The notes under the pieces are model-generated. The model saw only the letters and a program-made list of their open reading frames with translations, was not told where the DNA came from and made no database searches. DNA of 64,000 bases from Nitrospinia bacterium. Its GTDB lineage: Bacteria > Nitrospinota > Nitrospinia > Nitrospinales > JAJDAT01. The stretch lies in NCBI GenBank assembly GCA_029261715.1, contig JAJDAT010000005.1, positions 256,487-320,486 on the forward strand, read 5' to 3'. This document shows, one piece after another, positions 18,310 to 27,899 of this stretch; the stretch's first letter is position 1; every line of letters starts with the position of its first letter. The translations under genes and the position numbers were made by a program.

Positions 18310-19767
18310 CTAGTTGAGGCAAGCTTTAAAGTTTTCGGTTAATTCCTTGATGGAGGGATCGAAGTGGAACTTATGAATGGGTTCTGGAAGTATCTTGTGA
18401 TATCCACAAGACCGAACTATTTCTAGAGCAGTTTTAAAGACTTCATCTAGGGGGTAATCCGGGACGAGTGTGTTCCCTTCTTTATCCGCTCCACAAGTTC
18501 GATGGTATTGAAGAATGTCTTTATAGGCGGCTTCAAAGGGATATCCCTCAATGGGCTTTTCCTGTTTCTTTAAAATCTTCGAAATCGATTTGCCGCGATT
18601 GATTCTAATTATTTCTTCTAAGGCTAAAGTCGCGTGTTTTTCTATTTGCGATTTTATATTGCTAATTTCCGACCCGTTATGCTTATTTTCGAAGGCTTTT
18701 TCAATTTTAAGCGCAATTTCCAAGTAGGATTCCAGGAGGACTTGTTCTTCTAAAGTCATTTTGATCGCATGTAAACGCTGGCGGAATAAGCTTTTAAGCT
18801 TCGGGATTGTGCTAGGTTTTGATTTGGCGAATTGATTTTTAAAAAAACTTTCGGCTTTTATCAATTGGAGCGCTATTTGATCTAATCTCAAATTAAATTG
18901 AATTGAGGCTAATTTTAGTATGTTTTCAATTTGTTGATTCCGGTTTTTATCACTGGCGTTAATGTTGGATTCTATAGTTTCGAGTTGGTTGTTGATATAG
19001 GAATAACTTGTGAGGAATTTTGTAGAGCTTAATAAGCCGAGAGGTTTGCCTGTTGAATTGTCTTTTAAATTTTGGATAAGGTCGCGAAGTTTTTTAATTT
19101 TAGTTTTCGCATTGGAGAACAAAACGCTTTTAATTCTTGGGCTCTTTTTAAGTTGGGGATGATTGTTAATAATTTTTTCGTTGAAGTCTAAGTATTTAGA
19201 AGTGTTTTTCAATGTTTGTTTGAGACTGTTTTTAGTTAGATCCCAATCGGGAAGAGTAGGACTTGCCAAAGTGGTTTTCGTCGGGATGGATAAATAAGAC
19301 AATGCAGAGTTGTCGCCAAGGAAATGAGGATCGAAGTTTTTTAGGTTTTTTAAAAAACTTTTTTGAAAAAAATTACCGAGTAGAAGATATCCCTTAAAAA
19401 AGCCATGGGTGTTTGGCATGTTGACATTTAGAAAGAGCGGTTCTCCTCTTCCAAAATATTCGGGATCCAAATTTAGATTTAAATCGGTTGTATCTAGATT
19501 GCTTAAGAAGCCGTCGCATTGCTTGTCGGATTTTTTAATCCAGGTATTTTGTTGAATATCTCGGTTTAATTTTTGGCTATTAGCTGACGGATATATTTTA
19601 TAAAAATCTTCAAAGCTTTGGATTTCGATAGGATTGCTTTTTGTATGTGGGTTTTCCCAAATGGTGAGAGTGGGGCCGCGGGGGGCGCAAGCCTGGCTTA
19701 ATAATACGAAAAGGATTATTCCATAATAAATAATAAAAGTTGGAAAGGTTTTAAAAGAAGGAATCAT
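18310..19767 (-). CDS. Putative lipoprotein, helical, unknown function
   Basis: This 485-aa protein begins with a hydrophobic export signal and a possible lipobox (LLSQACAP). The rest is mostly charged helix with coiled-coil character. It is not a family I recognise. Its C-terminal EAAYKDILQYHRTCG closely resembles EAAIKDAVQFHGACS in the next gene upstream (19926-21209). Both also carry an N-terminal IQ-x7-S-x-x-C segment, so the two neighbours probably share a domain. They are co-directional, 158 bp apart, with a terminator between. Confidence 0.7.
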   Translation of the reverse strand: MIPSFKTFPTFIIYYGIILFVLLSQACAPRGPTLTIWENPHTKSNPIEIQSFEDFYKIYPSANSQKLNRDIQQNTWIKKSDKQCDGFLSNLDTTDLNLNLDPEYFGRGEPLFLNVNMPNTHGFFKGYLLLGNFFQKSFLKNLKNFDPHFLGDNSALSYLSIPTKTTLASPTLPDWDLTKNSLKQTLKNTSKYLDFNEKIINNHPQLKKSPRIKSVLFSNAKTKIKKLRDLIQNLKDNSTGKPLGLLSSTKFLTSYSYINNQLETIESNINASDKNRNQQIENILKLASIQFNLRLDQIALQLIKAESFFKNQFAKSKPSTIPKLKSLFRQRLHAIKMTLEEQVLLESYLEIALKIEKAFENKHNGSEISNIKSQIEKHATLALEEIIRINRGKSISKILKKQEKPIEGYPFEAAYKDILQYHRTCGADKEGNTLVPDYPLDEVFKTALEIVRSCGYHKILPEPIHKFHFDPSIKELTENFKACLN

Positions 19768-19843
19768 TTTTTATTGAAATCTTGGCGAATGTTCTAGATG
19801 TTTTTTAAAAAAGAAACTATAGAGTTTTACTTTTTTATTAGAT

Positions 19844-19872
19844 AAAAAAACGCCCAGGTAAAACCTGGGCGC
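19844..19872 (-). terminator. Rho-independent terminator
   Basis: On the minus strand CGCCCAGGT pairs with ACCTGGGCG around a 3-base loop and is followed by a run of seven T. It ends transcription of the lipoprotein gene at 19926-21209, so the next gene (18310-19767) needs its own promoter or read-through. Confidence 0.9.
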
Positions 19873-19925
19873 TTGATCAAACGAAACTAAAGTTCTTATC
19901 TACACAAATTAAACTATAAAGAAAG

Positions 19926-21209
19926 TTATTTGACGGTTACTAGGATCCCTCCTTTTTTGCCGTCGCTATTTTCAACAGTGACCACTGTTGTGCCGGCTTT
20001 ATCTCCGGTGATCACGCTGGCGCCAGCGACAGTGCTAGCTTTAGCTATGTCTTTATCTGCCGACATAGAAGATTTAATGGGAGTGCCGTCAACCAACTGA
20101 ACTTTTGTGCTTTTAGTTACCTGAATATCGACGGCAACCTTATCTAGAACAATAGGATTTTTGACATTCACTGGCAGTATATATGTTCTTCCTCTTTCAC
20201 TTTTAAAAGTAATACTGGTTGTTCCAGGAGAAACTCCGGTAATTGTTGCCGTTCTTAAAGTGGGACCAATAACCACTGTAGCAATGTTTGGATTCTTGGA
20301 CTCCGCTGTTTTTTCAAGATCGCCACCCATTTTTGTTTTTACATCCTTAGATGTACCCACATCAATCGAGCCTTCTAAAGGGGAAATTAGCAATCGTCCA
20401 TTGTTGTCCATTGTTTCCGCAAGTTTTTGAGATAATTCTAAAGTGTGTTGCGCTCCTTTTAGGCCAGGGTTGTCCACGCGTTCCAAAGCTTCCGTTATTT
20501 TTTCTAAGCCTGCGCTTAAGGAACAAGCTCCATGAAATTGCACAGCGTCCTTTATTGCTGCTTCAACGGTATAATTGCTAATTTCCTTTTCTTGATTGGT
20601 TTTTATGGTTGTATAAAGTTCATTTCGTCTACTTTCAATACCGCCGCGAATAACTTCTATGGTTTTACTTGCAAAATAGGTTTCGTTAAACTCTGCGCGC
20701 CCGCCGTTTAATATAGCTGCTGTACCCGATAAGGCTCTAACGGTAGACACCGGAGTGAAGATTGCGCCAAGGCCGCCAGTAAGAGTTGTTAGACTGCCTA
20801 ACCACAAGTTGGTATTGGCATCTTGTTTGTCTATAAACTGAACATATTCTTCACACCGTTCTTGCGAAGCGGCTAAAATACGTTCTTGAATTCTATTTCT
20901 ATTTAACTTTTTTTTATTTTCGGGTGTATCAGAATAAAACTTGTCAAATGCATCCTCTAATTCTTTGGAGGTATACTCATCTTTTTCACCTACATCTTTT
21001 TCACCTACATCTTGTTCACCTACATCTGAGTTTAATAAACGGACTAAATTGATTTCTTGAAAATGTTCGTTTTCAATCAATTTGTCGGCTCCAAAAGCAG
21101 AAGCATTTGTGTCATTAAAATAACCTGCGATGTTCGTGCCAGCGCAACCGCCAAAAAGCAGGGCAGAGAGCCCGAGGGTGCCTATAAGTTTAAAATATTT
21201 ATTAATCAT
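19926..21209 (-). CDS. Lipoprotein with two CpaC-N/BIG-like beta domains
   Basis: This is a 427-aa protein with an N-terminal signal ending in LLFGGC, a probable lipidation site. Residues ~85-260 are helical and include EAAIKDAVQFHGACS, shared with the downstream lipoprotein. The C-terminal ~150 residues contain two similar beta modules, each with a variant of IATVVIGPTLRTATITGVSPG and GTT.VTV. These resemble the pilus/secretin N-terminal domain (as in CpaC) or BIG2-like surface folds. Residues ~60-75 hold a tandem DVGEKD repeat encoded by 15-bp units. Role unknown; probably on the cell surface or periplasm. Confidence 0.75.
   Translation of the reverse strand: MINKYFKLIGTLGLSALLFGGCAGTNIAGYFNDTNASAFGADKLIENEHFQEINLVRLLNSDVGEQDVGEKDVGEKDEYTSKELEDAFDKFYSDTPENKKKLNRNRIQERILAASQERCEEYVQFIDKQDANTNLWLGSLTTLTGGLGAIFTPVSTVRALSGTAAILNGGRAEFNETYFASKTIEVIRGGIESRRNELYTTIKTNQEKEISNYTVEAAIKDAVQFHGACSLSAGLEKITEALERVDNPGLKGAQHTLELSQKLAETMDNNGRLLISPLEGSIDVGTSKDVKTKMGGDLEKTAESKNPNIATVVIGPTLRTATITGVSPGTTSITFKSERGRTYILPVNVKNPIVLDKVAVDIQVTKSTKVQLVDGTPIKSSMSADKDIAKASTVAGASVITGDKAGTTVVTVENSDGKKGGILVTVK
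20981..21025 (-). repeat. Three 15-bp tandem units inside a lipoprotein gene
   Basis: CTTTTTCACCTACAT occurs twice and CTTGTTCACCTACAT once, head to tail. They encode DVGEQ/DVGEK in frame. Copy number may vary by slippage without breaking the frame. Confidence 0.9.
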
Positions 21210-21631
21210 TGTTCCCGCCTTCAGTTGTTAAACGATTTTTCATATATAGAACTATTTTCTATGGTTTTTTCTGACCATTTTTGGGCAAAAGAATACTTCT
21301 CGAATTAGTTTTATACTCAAATTTCAATGATTTTGAGGTCTTCTTATAAACATGATATTAGGTTTTTGCAAGAGAAAATTTTTGATTAGCAGAAGATATT
21401 GTGTGAACTTGTTGAAAATATTTATGTTATGCGAAAAAATAAAATTAGGGTTTTTATTAGGAGTGATGAGAAAGAATGTGACTTGTTTGTGATTTTTTTA
21501 ATGAAAGTTTAAAGTGAAGGAAATCAGATTTTTAAAGAGTAGAGTGGCCTTTTATTTAAACAGGATATTATTTCCAAAAAATAGTTAAGCTAATTCCTTT
21601 AAAAATTAAATCCAAACTGGAAGTTAACATC
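21210..21631. other. Intergenic region between divergent lipoprotein genes
   Basis: This 422-bp AT-rich spacer separates two divergent genes and must hold both promoters. I see no RNA gene, repeat-family copy or convincing ORF in it. Confidence 0.5.
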
Positions 21632-22000
21632 ATGTCTAAAACTGTTTTTCTAATTTTTTTTACTTTGGTCTACATCTCCGCGTGTGCGCAACCGGATCGG
21701 TTGGCCTCTGAACGAAAAACCAAAGGCGTTGGGAGTTACGTCGACAAAGTTTATGAGGTTGGGCCGGAACTGAAGGATTGTATGGGAATGGTTCCGCAAA
21801 AATGCATGGTCGTTGATGGCGGGTTTTTTTACGACCCCATCGCGAGATTTAATCACGAATCAGGAAATACCTATCAAATCAAAGTTCGACGAACTCAGAT
21901 CTATGATCCGACTATCCCCAATGGCGCGCGGATGGATGCCAGTATTTACCGCTACGAGCTGCTCGAAATAATCTCGAAAAAAAAAGATAACAACTTATAA
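21632..22000 (+). CDS. DUF4377-like lipoprotein
   Basis: This is a small (122 aa) exported protein with a signal and lipobox-like YISAC. The mature part has CMGMVPQKCMVV, an IARFNHESGNTYQIKVRR strand and a RYELLEIISK ending, which is the pattern of DUF4377 domains found in META/HslJ-like lipoproteins. Function is unknown. The two Cys in CMGM...KC may form a disulfide. Its last 6 bp overlap convergently the end of the cytochrome gene on the other strand. Confidence 0.75.
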   Translation: MSKTVFLIFFTLVYISACAQPDRLASERKTKGVGSYVDKVYEVGPELKDCMGMVPQKCMVVDGGFFYDPIARFNHESGNTYQIKVRRTQIYDPTIPNGARMDASIYRYELLEIISKKKDNNL

Positions 22001-23743
22001 CGTTTTAAGATACTCGATGATAGCGAAGCGTTGGGCGGGAGTGAATTCAGGATCGATTCTTCCTTTTGCGTCTAACTGGTTTGTGAAGAGATGCCCGGTA
22101 TTTTTATTTCCGTTTCCGCTTACAAAATACTCAAAAGCGCCGCTAATCCACTTTGTGCTGTAGCCAACATGCTTAGAATCAAAGAGTCTGTTCCCGGTAT
22201 AAAAACGGTCCGCTCTTTCACTCATTGGCGATAGCAGTTGATATAAGTTGGGAACCGATCCGTTGTGCAAAAAAGGACCTGTCGCCCAAATACCGTTTAA
22301 CGGACGCGCTCTGTATTTAAGTTCGCCTTCGACCTTAGACCGAAATCTGTTTGTTCTACAATTATTAAAGATCTGGCGCTCGTCTGAGGAAAGGCCAAGC
22401 TCATCGTATTTTTGCACGATAACTTTTTCCGTAAGCGCTTGCAGGGCTTGCGCCGCTGTAACCTTTTCAACTCCCTCCAAACCGATAAACTTTTTGATGT
22501 TATCTGGAAGAATAACAGTGCGATTATTGAAGTTAGTCGCTTGATTTGGGTCGGTGCCTATATCGTCGATGGGTTTTACTGTAAGTTTGTATTCTTCAAA
22601 AGGTTTGTTGGGAAAACGGCTTTTATATTCATTAAAGCATGGTTGATCGGTTCGGGGTATGACTTTTGGTTCGTGGCAACTTTTACAATGTTTTTTGTAG
22701 AGATTTTCTCCCTGTTCAACTTTTTGCGGATCTAACTTCCCCATAATAGCGGGGTCCCATTTGGGCGAAGACAAACCTTGTAGAGTACTCTCTAACCAAT
22801 GAATATTTTTTATGCGAACCGTCGATTGGATTTTTAAGTTTTGATCTTTTTCAGATAGGGACGAAATTTTTAATCCCGCTTTGACGCCCAAAGCTTCGGC
22901 GATATTTCTGCCCATTGGTTGCCGGATGGAAGCGTTCCATTGCACCCAATTAAACTTCCAAATATCCCATAACTGAGGGAAGTTGATAGGAGCCGAGGAA
23001 ACTACACGATTTTTAATATTGATATTCCCGAACACTCGGTTGCCGCCGCTAGCCAAAGCGTCTAACCTGCCAAATCCTGTCGCGACTTTATGTTTTTCGA
23101 GAGGTTTTCTTTTTTCTAGAATTGCTATTCCTGTTTCGACTAAATCGTGGAGTTTTGCTTTTAACGCTTCTTCGCCTTCGGGGTCGTCCACGTCCTTGGC
23201 AAACCGACTAAACCGAAAAGGAAGATTGTCTGTTAGATAAAGAGCCATTCCCAATTGTTTTTTAAAAAGCCCAAGGTCGATATTCGATGGAGCGCCGTCA
23301 ATAACGACGGCTCTTACTTCATCGTTTTGTTTAAAGTTGATTTGCCCGGTATGACATGCAGCACAGGTTAGTCCGACAACCGTTTCCCGGTTACCGGTAT
23401 CAAAGTTGATATATTTATGGTCTTTGGTAAATCCAATTGGTAATCCGTCTGGATTGTAGGTGGGATCTTGCCGAGATGGAATAAAGCCAAACTGAACTAA
23501 ATAATCAGAGCGGTGGAATTTAGGAGTTTCCGTTAAAGAGAACGTTGGTTGCTCCAGCGCCATGAACCATTTATAAGGTATAAGAGCGGTTCCCTGCGAT
23601 AAATGTCTATATTTTTGCTTAACGCCGTCTGTCCAACCTTGATCGACCGACACCGTTTGCACTGTCGGTTGATATTGCAAAGTTACGCAACTGGATAAGA
23701 CCATCAAAGTCAGAGCCAGGCCCAACGTTTTAACGCTTTTCAT
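21995..23743 (-). CDS. Di-haem cytochrome c, peroxidase/RoxA-like lipoprotein
   Basis: This is a 582-aa exported cytochrome. A signal with lipobox MVLSSC suggests membrane anchoring. Two c-type haem motifs are present: CAACH (~residue 130) and CKSCH (~355). The context (ALIPYKWFMALEQP, RPLNGIWATGPFLHNGSVPNLYQLL) fits the large di-haem cytochrome c peroxidase-like group that includes rubber oxygenase RoxA. The substrate could be peroxide or an organic compound; sequence alone does not decide. It is a single gene with no partner redox protein adjacent, convergent with the DUF4377-like gene. Confidence 0.85.
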   Translation of the reverse strand: MKSVKTLGLALTLMVLSSCVTLQYQPTVQTVSVDQGWTDGVKQKYRHLSQGTALIPYKWFMALEQPTFSLTETPKFHRSDYLVQFGFIPSRQDPTYNPDGLPIGFTKDHKYINFDTGNRETVVGLTCAACHTGQINFKQNDEVRAVVIDGAPSNIDLGLFKKQLGMALYLTDNLPFRFSRFAKDVDDPEGEEALKAKLHDLVETGIAILEKRKPLEKHKVATGFGRLDALASGGNRVFGNINIKNRVVSSAPINFPQLWDIWKFNWVQWNASIRQPMGRNIAEALGVKAGLKISSLSEKDQNLKIQSTVRIKNIHWLESTLQGLSSPKWDPAIMGKLDPQKVEQGENLYKKHCKSCHEPKVIPRTDQPCFNEYKSRFPNKPFEEYKLTVKPIDDIGTDPNQATNFNNRTVILPDNIKKFIGLEGVEKVTAAQALQALTEKVIVQKYDELGLSSDERQIFNNCRTNRFRSKVEGELKYRARPLNGIWATGPFLHNGSVPNLYQLLSPMSERADRFYTGNRLFDSKHVGYSTKWISGAFEYFVSGNGNKNTGHLFTNQLDAKGRIDPEFTPAQRFAIIEYLKTL

Positions 23744-23953
23744 GAATCCCCCCCGGGCAAGCTTTTTCTATGTACGTATTTTTTCGCTCAAACTTTTTAT
23801 TTTATCAATTTAGCAAGTCTTGGTTCGCAAACAAATTTTTGATTAAAAAAATAGCATCTATTGGGGGTTTGTCAATCAGAAATGCCCAAAACCTGCTTAT
23901 TGCGTACATTCTCAATAAACATGGAACGTCGGTCTTAAAAAAGTAGAGCGTTA

Positions 23954-25705
23954 CTAACGGTCGAGTTCGGCGACGAGGACTTCGCGATTGTAGACGTTCA
24001 CCACGTCTCCGCGCGCGATCATCCCAATCACTATGGTGGGGTCGTTTTCATGAACCACAGGGAGTTGTTCAAAATTCATATCCGCAAACAGTTCCATGGC
24101 TTCGTTCAGGTTTTTTGATGGAGTAAGACTGACGACGTTTTTGGTGCTTATATCGTTGGCGACGACTAAATCCCCTAATCCTTCTTCCAATATCATTTCC
24201 CTCATGTCGGAAAAAGCAAGAATACCGGTCATGTGGCCTTCTTTATCGACAACTGGAAAATGTTGGCTTTTCGAACGCGAGACAATTTCTAGTATTTTCC
24301 TGAAAGGCGTGTCTTGCGGCAGGGTGACGACTTTTTTGGTCATGACGTCGCGCACGTAAAACGAGTTCAGTATAGATACTTCTCTGCCGTGCTGGATGTT
24401 GATTCCTTTTTTCAGGAGCTTTTCAAAATAGATCGAGTGTCGGTGGAGAATCTGCATTGTGTAAGATGCTACAATACAACTCATCATGATCGGTAATATC
24501 AACGTGTAGTCATTAGTCAATTCAAAAAGCATCAATATATTGGTTAATGGCGCTTGCATAACGGCCCCTGCAACGGCTCCCATCCCAACGACGGCATAAG
24601 TTTCTGGCGAAGCAGATAATGATGGAAATGCAAAGTGAGTCCCGGCGCCAAAAGCGCTTCCCAACATAGCGCCTATAAATAGAGAGGGCGCGAAAATACC
24701 GCCTAATCCTCCAGAACCAAGCGTAACCGCAGTGGAACCTATCTTCAGAAAAATGAGAAGAAAAGCAAGCGTCCAAATCATTTCACCATTAAGGGCTTGT
24801 TGCATGGCTTCATAGCCGTTCCCCATGACTTGAGGCGTCCAAATAGATATGATGCCAATGATGAGTCCGCCCAAAGCCGGTTTCAGCATTTGCGGGATGG
24901 AAACTTTTTTCGCAAAAAAATCGCCAAAAAAGAAATAAGCTTTGACGAATAAGAACCCGGCGACACCGCATAGCAAGCCGAGAATAAAATAAAATATGAT
25001 TTCCCAACTACTCACCAATTGATGAACGGGAACTTGAAACGTTACGTAGTTGCCTTCGATAGCCCGACCAACAACGGTGCCAATTACGGACGCGATTACG
25101 ATAGGACTAAAAGCGCTGATCGCAAAGTCGCGTAAAATTATCTCTAGAGAAAACAGGACTCCCGCTAAAGGCGCGTTAAAAGAGGCTGCGATTGCAGCCG
25201 AAGCGCCGCACCCCACCAATACCCGAATCCGGTCAGTCGATTGATTGAAAAATTGTCCGAAGAACGACCCAATAGCCGCGCCGATTTGAACCGTAGGTCC
25301 CTCTCTTCCTGCGGAACCTCCCGTGCCAATAGTGATGGCGGAAGTTGAAGAACAAGAAAGAATCGTTCGCGGGTGAATTTTCCCGTCTTCCAAAGCCACC
25401 GATTCCATGACTCGATGGACCCCATTTTCTTCAACAGCATTCGGAAAAAACTTGCAGATGACGCCAATAATTAATCCGCCAATCATTGGCAGAAACGGCA
25501 GAATCATCCAATGGATGTTATCTGGAAGGCCAATAAACGTCAGACTATTCGCGGAAAATATTTTTTCAATAAACTCAATCATCCAGCGAAAACCTGTGGA
25601 GGCGCACCCAGCCAATAGCCCTATTAAGGCGGCTAATACAAGCTGGTCGTGGTCGCGCGCGAGCAACCGCTTGGCAATTTCACGTCCTAGGAGGCGTTTA
25701 AGCAT
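23954..25705 (-). CDS. ClC-family chloride channel/transporter with C-terminal CBS pair
   Basis: This membrane protein has the ClC fold in residues ~20-430 and two CBS domains (~450-575) that probably sense nucleotides. The gating motif GREGP is present (~residue 135), keeping the external Glu. The usual GSGIP anion loop is replaced by ENGVH. By alignment to the E. coli protein, the internal proton glutamate position (second E of the IEEMRPQ motif) is Ile here (SLEIILRD). That would favour channel-like or uncoupled transport, but needs a structural alignment. It is a single gene with a 210-bp spacer to the cytochrome gene. Confidence 0.9.
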   Translation of the reverse strand: MLKRLLGREIAKRLLARDHDQLVLAALIGLLAGCASTGFRWMIEFIEKIFSANSLTFIGLPDNIHWMILPFLPMIGGLIIGVICKFFPNAVEENGVHRVMESVALEDGKIHPRTILSCSSTSAITIGTGGSAGREGPTVQIGAAIGSFFGQFFNQSTDRIRVLVGCGASAAIAASFNAPLAGVLFSLEIILRDFAISAFSPIVIASVIGTVVGRAIEGNYVTFQVPVHQLVSSWEIIFYFILGLLCGVAGFLFVKAYFFFGDFFAKKVSIPQMLKPALGGLIIGIISIWTPQVMGNGYEAMQQALNGEMIWTLAFLLIFLKIGSTAVTLGSGGLGGIFAPSLFIGAMLGSAFGAGTHFAFPSLSASPETYAVVGMGAVAGAVMQAPLTNILMLFELTNDYTLILPIMMSCIVASYTMQILHRHSIYFEKLLKKGINIQHGREVSILNSFYVRDVMTKKVVTLPQDTPFRKILEIVSRSKSQHFPVVDKEGHMTGILAFSDMREMILEEGLGDLVVANDISTKNVVSLTPSKNLNEAMELFADMNFEQLPVVHENDPTIVIGMIARGDVVNVYNREVLVAELDR

Positions 25706-25887
25706 GGTCTACCAAATAAATTGAAAACAAATAGGAACTATTATAAACAAAAATAACCGATTATGTGTACCTAAAAGTATTGATTTTTAATAATTTATTC
25801 AATTTTTGAAAATAGAGCTCAGTCTTTTGAGTATTTTTCAATGTTCCTTATCATTTTAATAAAACTATCTAGAAAATTTACGGAGGA

Positions 25888-26208
25888 TTCATCGAGAGGA
25901 AATTTGCAAAGGCGATAAAGGATCTAGGTCAAATTTCCAACAGATCTCGCTTCGATTTAATAAAATTTTCTCATCTTAAAGAATGGTCTCTTCGGTGATT
26001 TTTTTTCATAATCCATACAACTTAATTACGGCAAAAATCCTTTTGTTATGGTATGCTCCAGAGGTTTTAAAAAATGATTCGCCTTGCGGGTTAATTGGAA
26101 AATGAACAAGGGTTGTCGTTGCGTGTCATCCCGAGCGAAACTCCTTTAATGAGCCTGTGCTGAGCTTGTCGAAGCAACGAAGGATCTCGCCTCGATTCAA
26201 TAAAATAA
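25888..26208 (+). repeat. Two dispersed repeat copies in the 25706-26301 gap
   Basis: The ~600-bp gap upstream of rpe holds two copies. One is degenerate (25888-25976, with AAAGGATCTAGGT and a second TCTCGCTTCGATTTAATAAAA). One is near full length (26125-26208, GTCATCCCGAGC ... GAAGGATCTCGCCTCGATTC AATAAAATA). I see no gene in this gap. Confidence 0.75.
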
Positions 26209-26301
26209 CTTCCTTTTTTAGTATCAGTTAATCCTCCTAGTTTTTTAGAAATTCCCTAATCTCACTGATTGATCAAATTCTTTTAATTTGGATTGGACTT
26301 T

Positions 26302-26949
26302 ATGGTTAAAGTAGCTCCTTCAATTCTTGCCGCAGATTTTACAAAATTGGGCGAAGAAATTCAGGCCGTTGAAAAGGCCGGCGCCGATTGGATTCACATA
26401 GACGTGATGGACGGCCACTTCGTGCCCAATATCACCGTAGGACCTTTGATCGTTGAAGCGGTGAACCGCGTGACAGATTTGCCACTCGACGTTCATTTGA
26501 TGATAGAAAACCCAGACCGCTACATTCCAGAGTTTGTTGAGGCAGGGGCGGATGTGCTGACGGTGCATATTGAAAATTGTCCGCACTTACATAGAACGAT
26601 CCAGCATATTAAAAGTTTTGGGATCAAAGCCGGTGTTGTGGTGAACCCAGCGACATCGCTATCCTTACTGGAAGAGATCTTGGGCGATATCGATTTAGTC
26701 CTTTTAATGTCTGTCAACCCAGGTTTTGGGGGGCAGAAGTTTATACCTTCCGTAATTGATAAGATTGAATATTTAAGAGAGATCCTGGAGAAGAGCGGTA
26801 GCGACGTTGAAATACAAGTTGACGGAGGCATTAAAGTCGATAACGCGGCGGAAATCGTTAGCGCGGGAACCGATATCCTGGTGGTTGGGTCGGGAATTTT
26901 TTCGACAGACAATTATAAAAGCACAATCATGAAGTTAAAGAACACTTAA
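26302..26949 (+). CDS. rpe: Ribulose-phosphate 3-epimerase
   Basis: Rpe interconverts ribulose 5-phosphate and xylulose 5-phosphate in the pentose-phosphate or Calvin pathway. The TIM-barrel signature is intact: [21 protein letters not shown] with metal ligands, [18 protein letters not shown] and VDGGIK. The track begins at a TTG (26293), but ATG 26302 gives the canonical [13 protein letters not shown] start and 215 aa, the usual length. It is a single gene; tatA follows after ~265 bp. Confidence 0.97.
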   Translation: MVKVAPSILAADFTKLGEEIQAVEKAGADWIHIDVMDGHFVPNITVGPLIVEAVNRVTDLPLDVHLMIENPDRYIPEFVEAGADVLTVHIENCPHLHRTIQHIKSFGIKAGVVVNPATSLSLLEEILGDIDLVLLMSVNPGFGGQKFIPSVIDKIEYLREILEKSGSDVEIQVDGGIKVDNAAEIVSAGTDILVVGSGIFSTDNYKSTIMKLKNT

Positions 26950-27214
26950 CATCGGTTTTTCAATAATTTTGCAGGTTTTGGCGGTTTTTCCACTCTTTGC
27001 AGCAAGATCTTCAAGTTTTCCTAAAAAAAGTACGATTGAGCTTGTAATTTGCTGAAAAAACGCGTTAAACTTCTAAATTCATTAGACATGAGCCCTCGGC
27101 TTCGTTCTCCTTGTGTGCGATTAGTAAGGGAGTTTGGAAGGGCGTCTCCCAGTATGGAGATCGAGGAAAATAAAAAAAGATTAAGTTTGGGTTTATATTT
27201 GGAGGGATAGGATC

Positions 27215-27613
27215 ATGATGGGAATTGGTTTTCCAGAGTTAATGATAATTTTGGTCATTATTATGATCATTTTCGGGGCAGGTAAATTACCTGAAATTGG
27301 AAGCGCATTTGGTCGAAGTATCAAGAATTTTAAATCTTCCATGAAAGAAGCGGAAGAGGGCGACCAGCCAGCAGTAGAAGGCGCAGCCACAGAAGGCGGC
27401 GAGCCAAAAGGTGAATTGGGAGAAGGCGGCGAGGAACTGAGCAAAGAAGAACAAGAAAAGATTGCTCGCGAAAAGCTCCAAGCAGAATTAGCCGAACGCG
27501 ATAAAGAACGCGACCAAGAAGCTGCGGCATTCACCGCTAGTCTGCCTAAAAAAGGCACTTACGATTTCGCAAAAGACCAAGAAGATCAAAAAAAGAAAAA
27601 AGAAAAAGCGTAA
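27215..27613 (+). CDS. tatA: Twin-arginine translocase subunit TatA/E
   Basis: TatA forms the pore-like assemblies that export folded proteins. One membrane helix ([14 protein letters not shown]) is followed by the conserved [10 protein letters not shown] hinge and an amphipathic helix ([11 protein letters not shown]). The acidic/lysine-rich tail to residue 132 is longer than in most TatA proteins and is probably disordered. GGAGGG lies 8 bp before ATG 27215; ATG 27218 is also possible. No tatB or tatC is adjacent. A strong terminator follows. Confidence 0.93.
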   Translation: MMGIGFPELMIILVIIMIIFGAGKLPEIGSAFGRSIKNFKSSMKEAEEGDQPAVEGAATEGGEPKGELGEGGEELSKEEQEKIAREKLQAELAERDKERDQEAAAFTASLPKKGTYDFAKDQEDQKKKKEKA

Positions 27614-27630
27614 TAGCTTAGAGAACAAAA

Positions 27631-27664
27631 AAGCCGGGGAGCTTACGCTCCCCGGCTTTTTTTA
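27631..27664 (+). terminator. Rho-independent terminator after tatA
   Basis: AAGCCGGGGAGC pairs with GCTCCCCGGCTT around a short loop and is followed by TTTTTT. The flanking A-run also allows function on the minus strand. Confidence 0.95.
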
Positions 27665-27742
27665 TACCTAATTTTTTGCTTTTAGTTTTTGAAGTAATAG
27701 TTAAGTCAAAGTTTACCCTATTTAGATGTGTCCCCATTGCAT

Positions 27743-27800
27743 GTCATCCAGAGGCGATATTTTAATATCGGCGAAGAATCTCGCCTCGACCCAATAAATT
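27743..27800 (+). repeat. Dispersed palindromic repeat copy (long form)
   Basis: It starts GTCATCCAGAG, carries a palindromic core GGCGATATTTTAATATCGGCG and ends AATCTCGCCTCGACCCAATAA. It lies just upstream of the SEFIR gene. Confidence 0.75.
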
Positions 27801-27899
27801 ACCTCTCCCCTAAAATTTTGCATAAAGAAATTCTCATTGAAAAGTGAGAAAACATTTCGTATCTTGAATCGTAACCTATTCACGAAATGAGAGTTCCCA

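Noticed and set aside
20161-20430. 89-aa plus-strand ORF inside the lipoprotein gene
   Set aside because: It is antisense to a gene with clear signal, domains and terminator; a shadow.
25706-25768. TATAAT-like -10 at 25740-25745 as the ClC promoter
   Set aside because: The -10 is good, but no acceptable -35 lies at 16-18 bp, so it was not listed as a promoter.
26950-27214. Possible small RNA between rpe and tatA
   Set aside because: No convincing promoter-hairpin-terminator arrangement or match to a known RNA could be seen.
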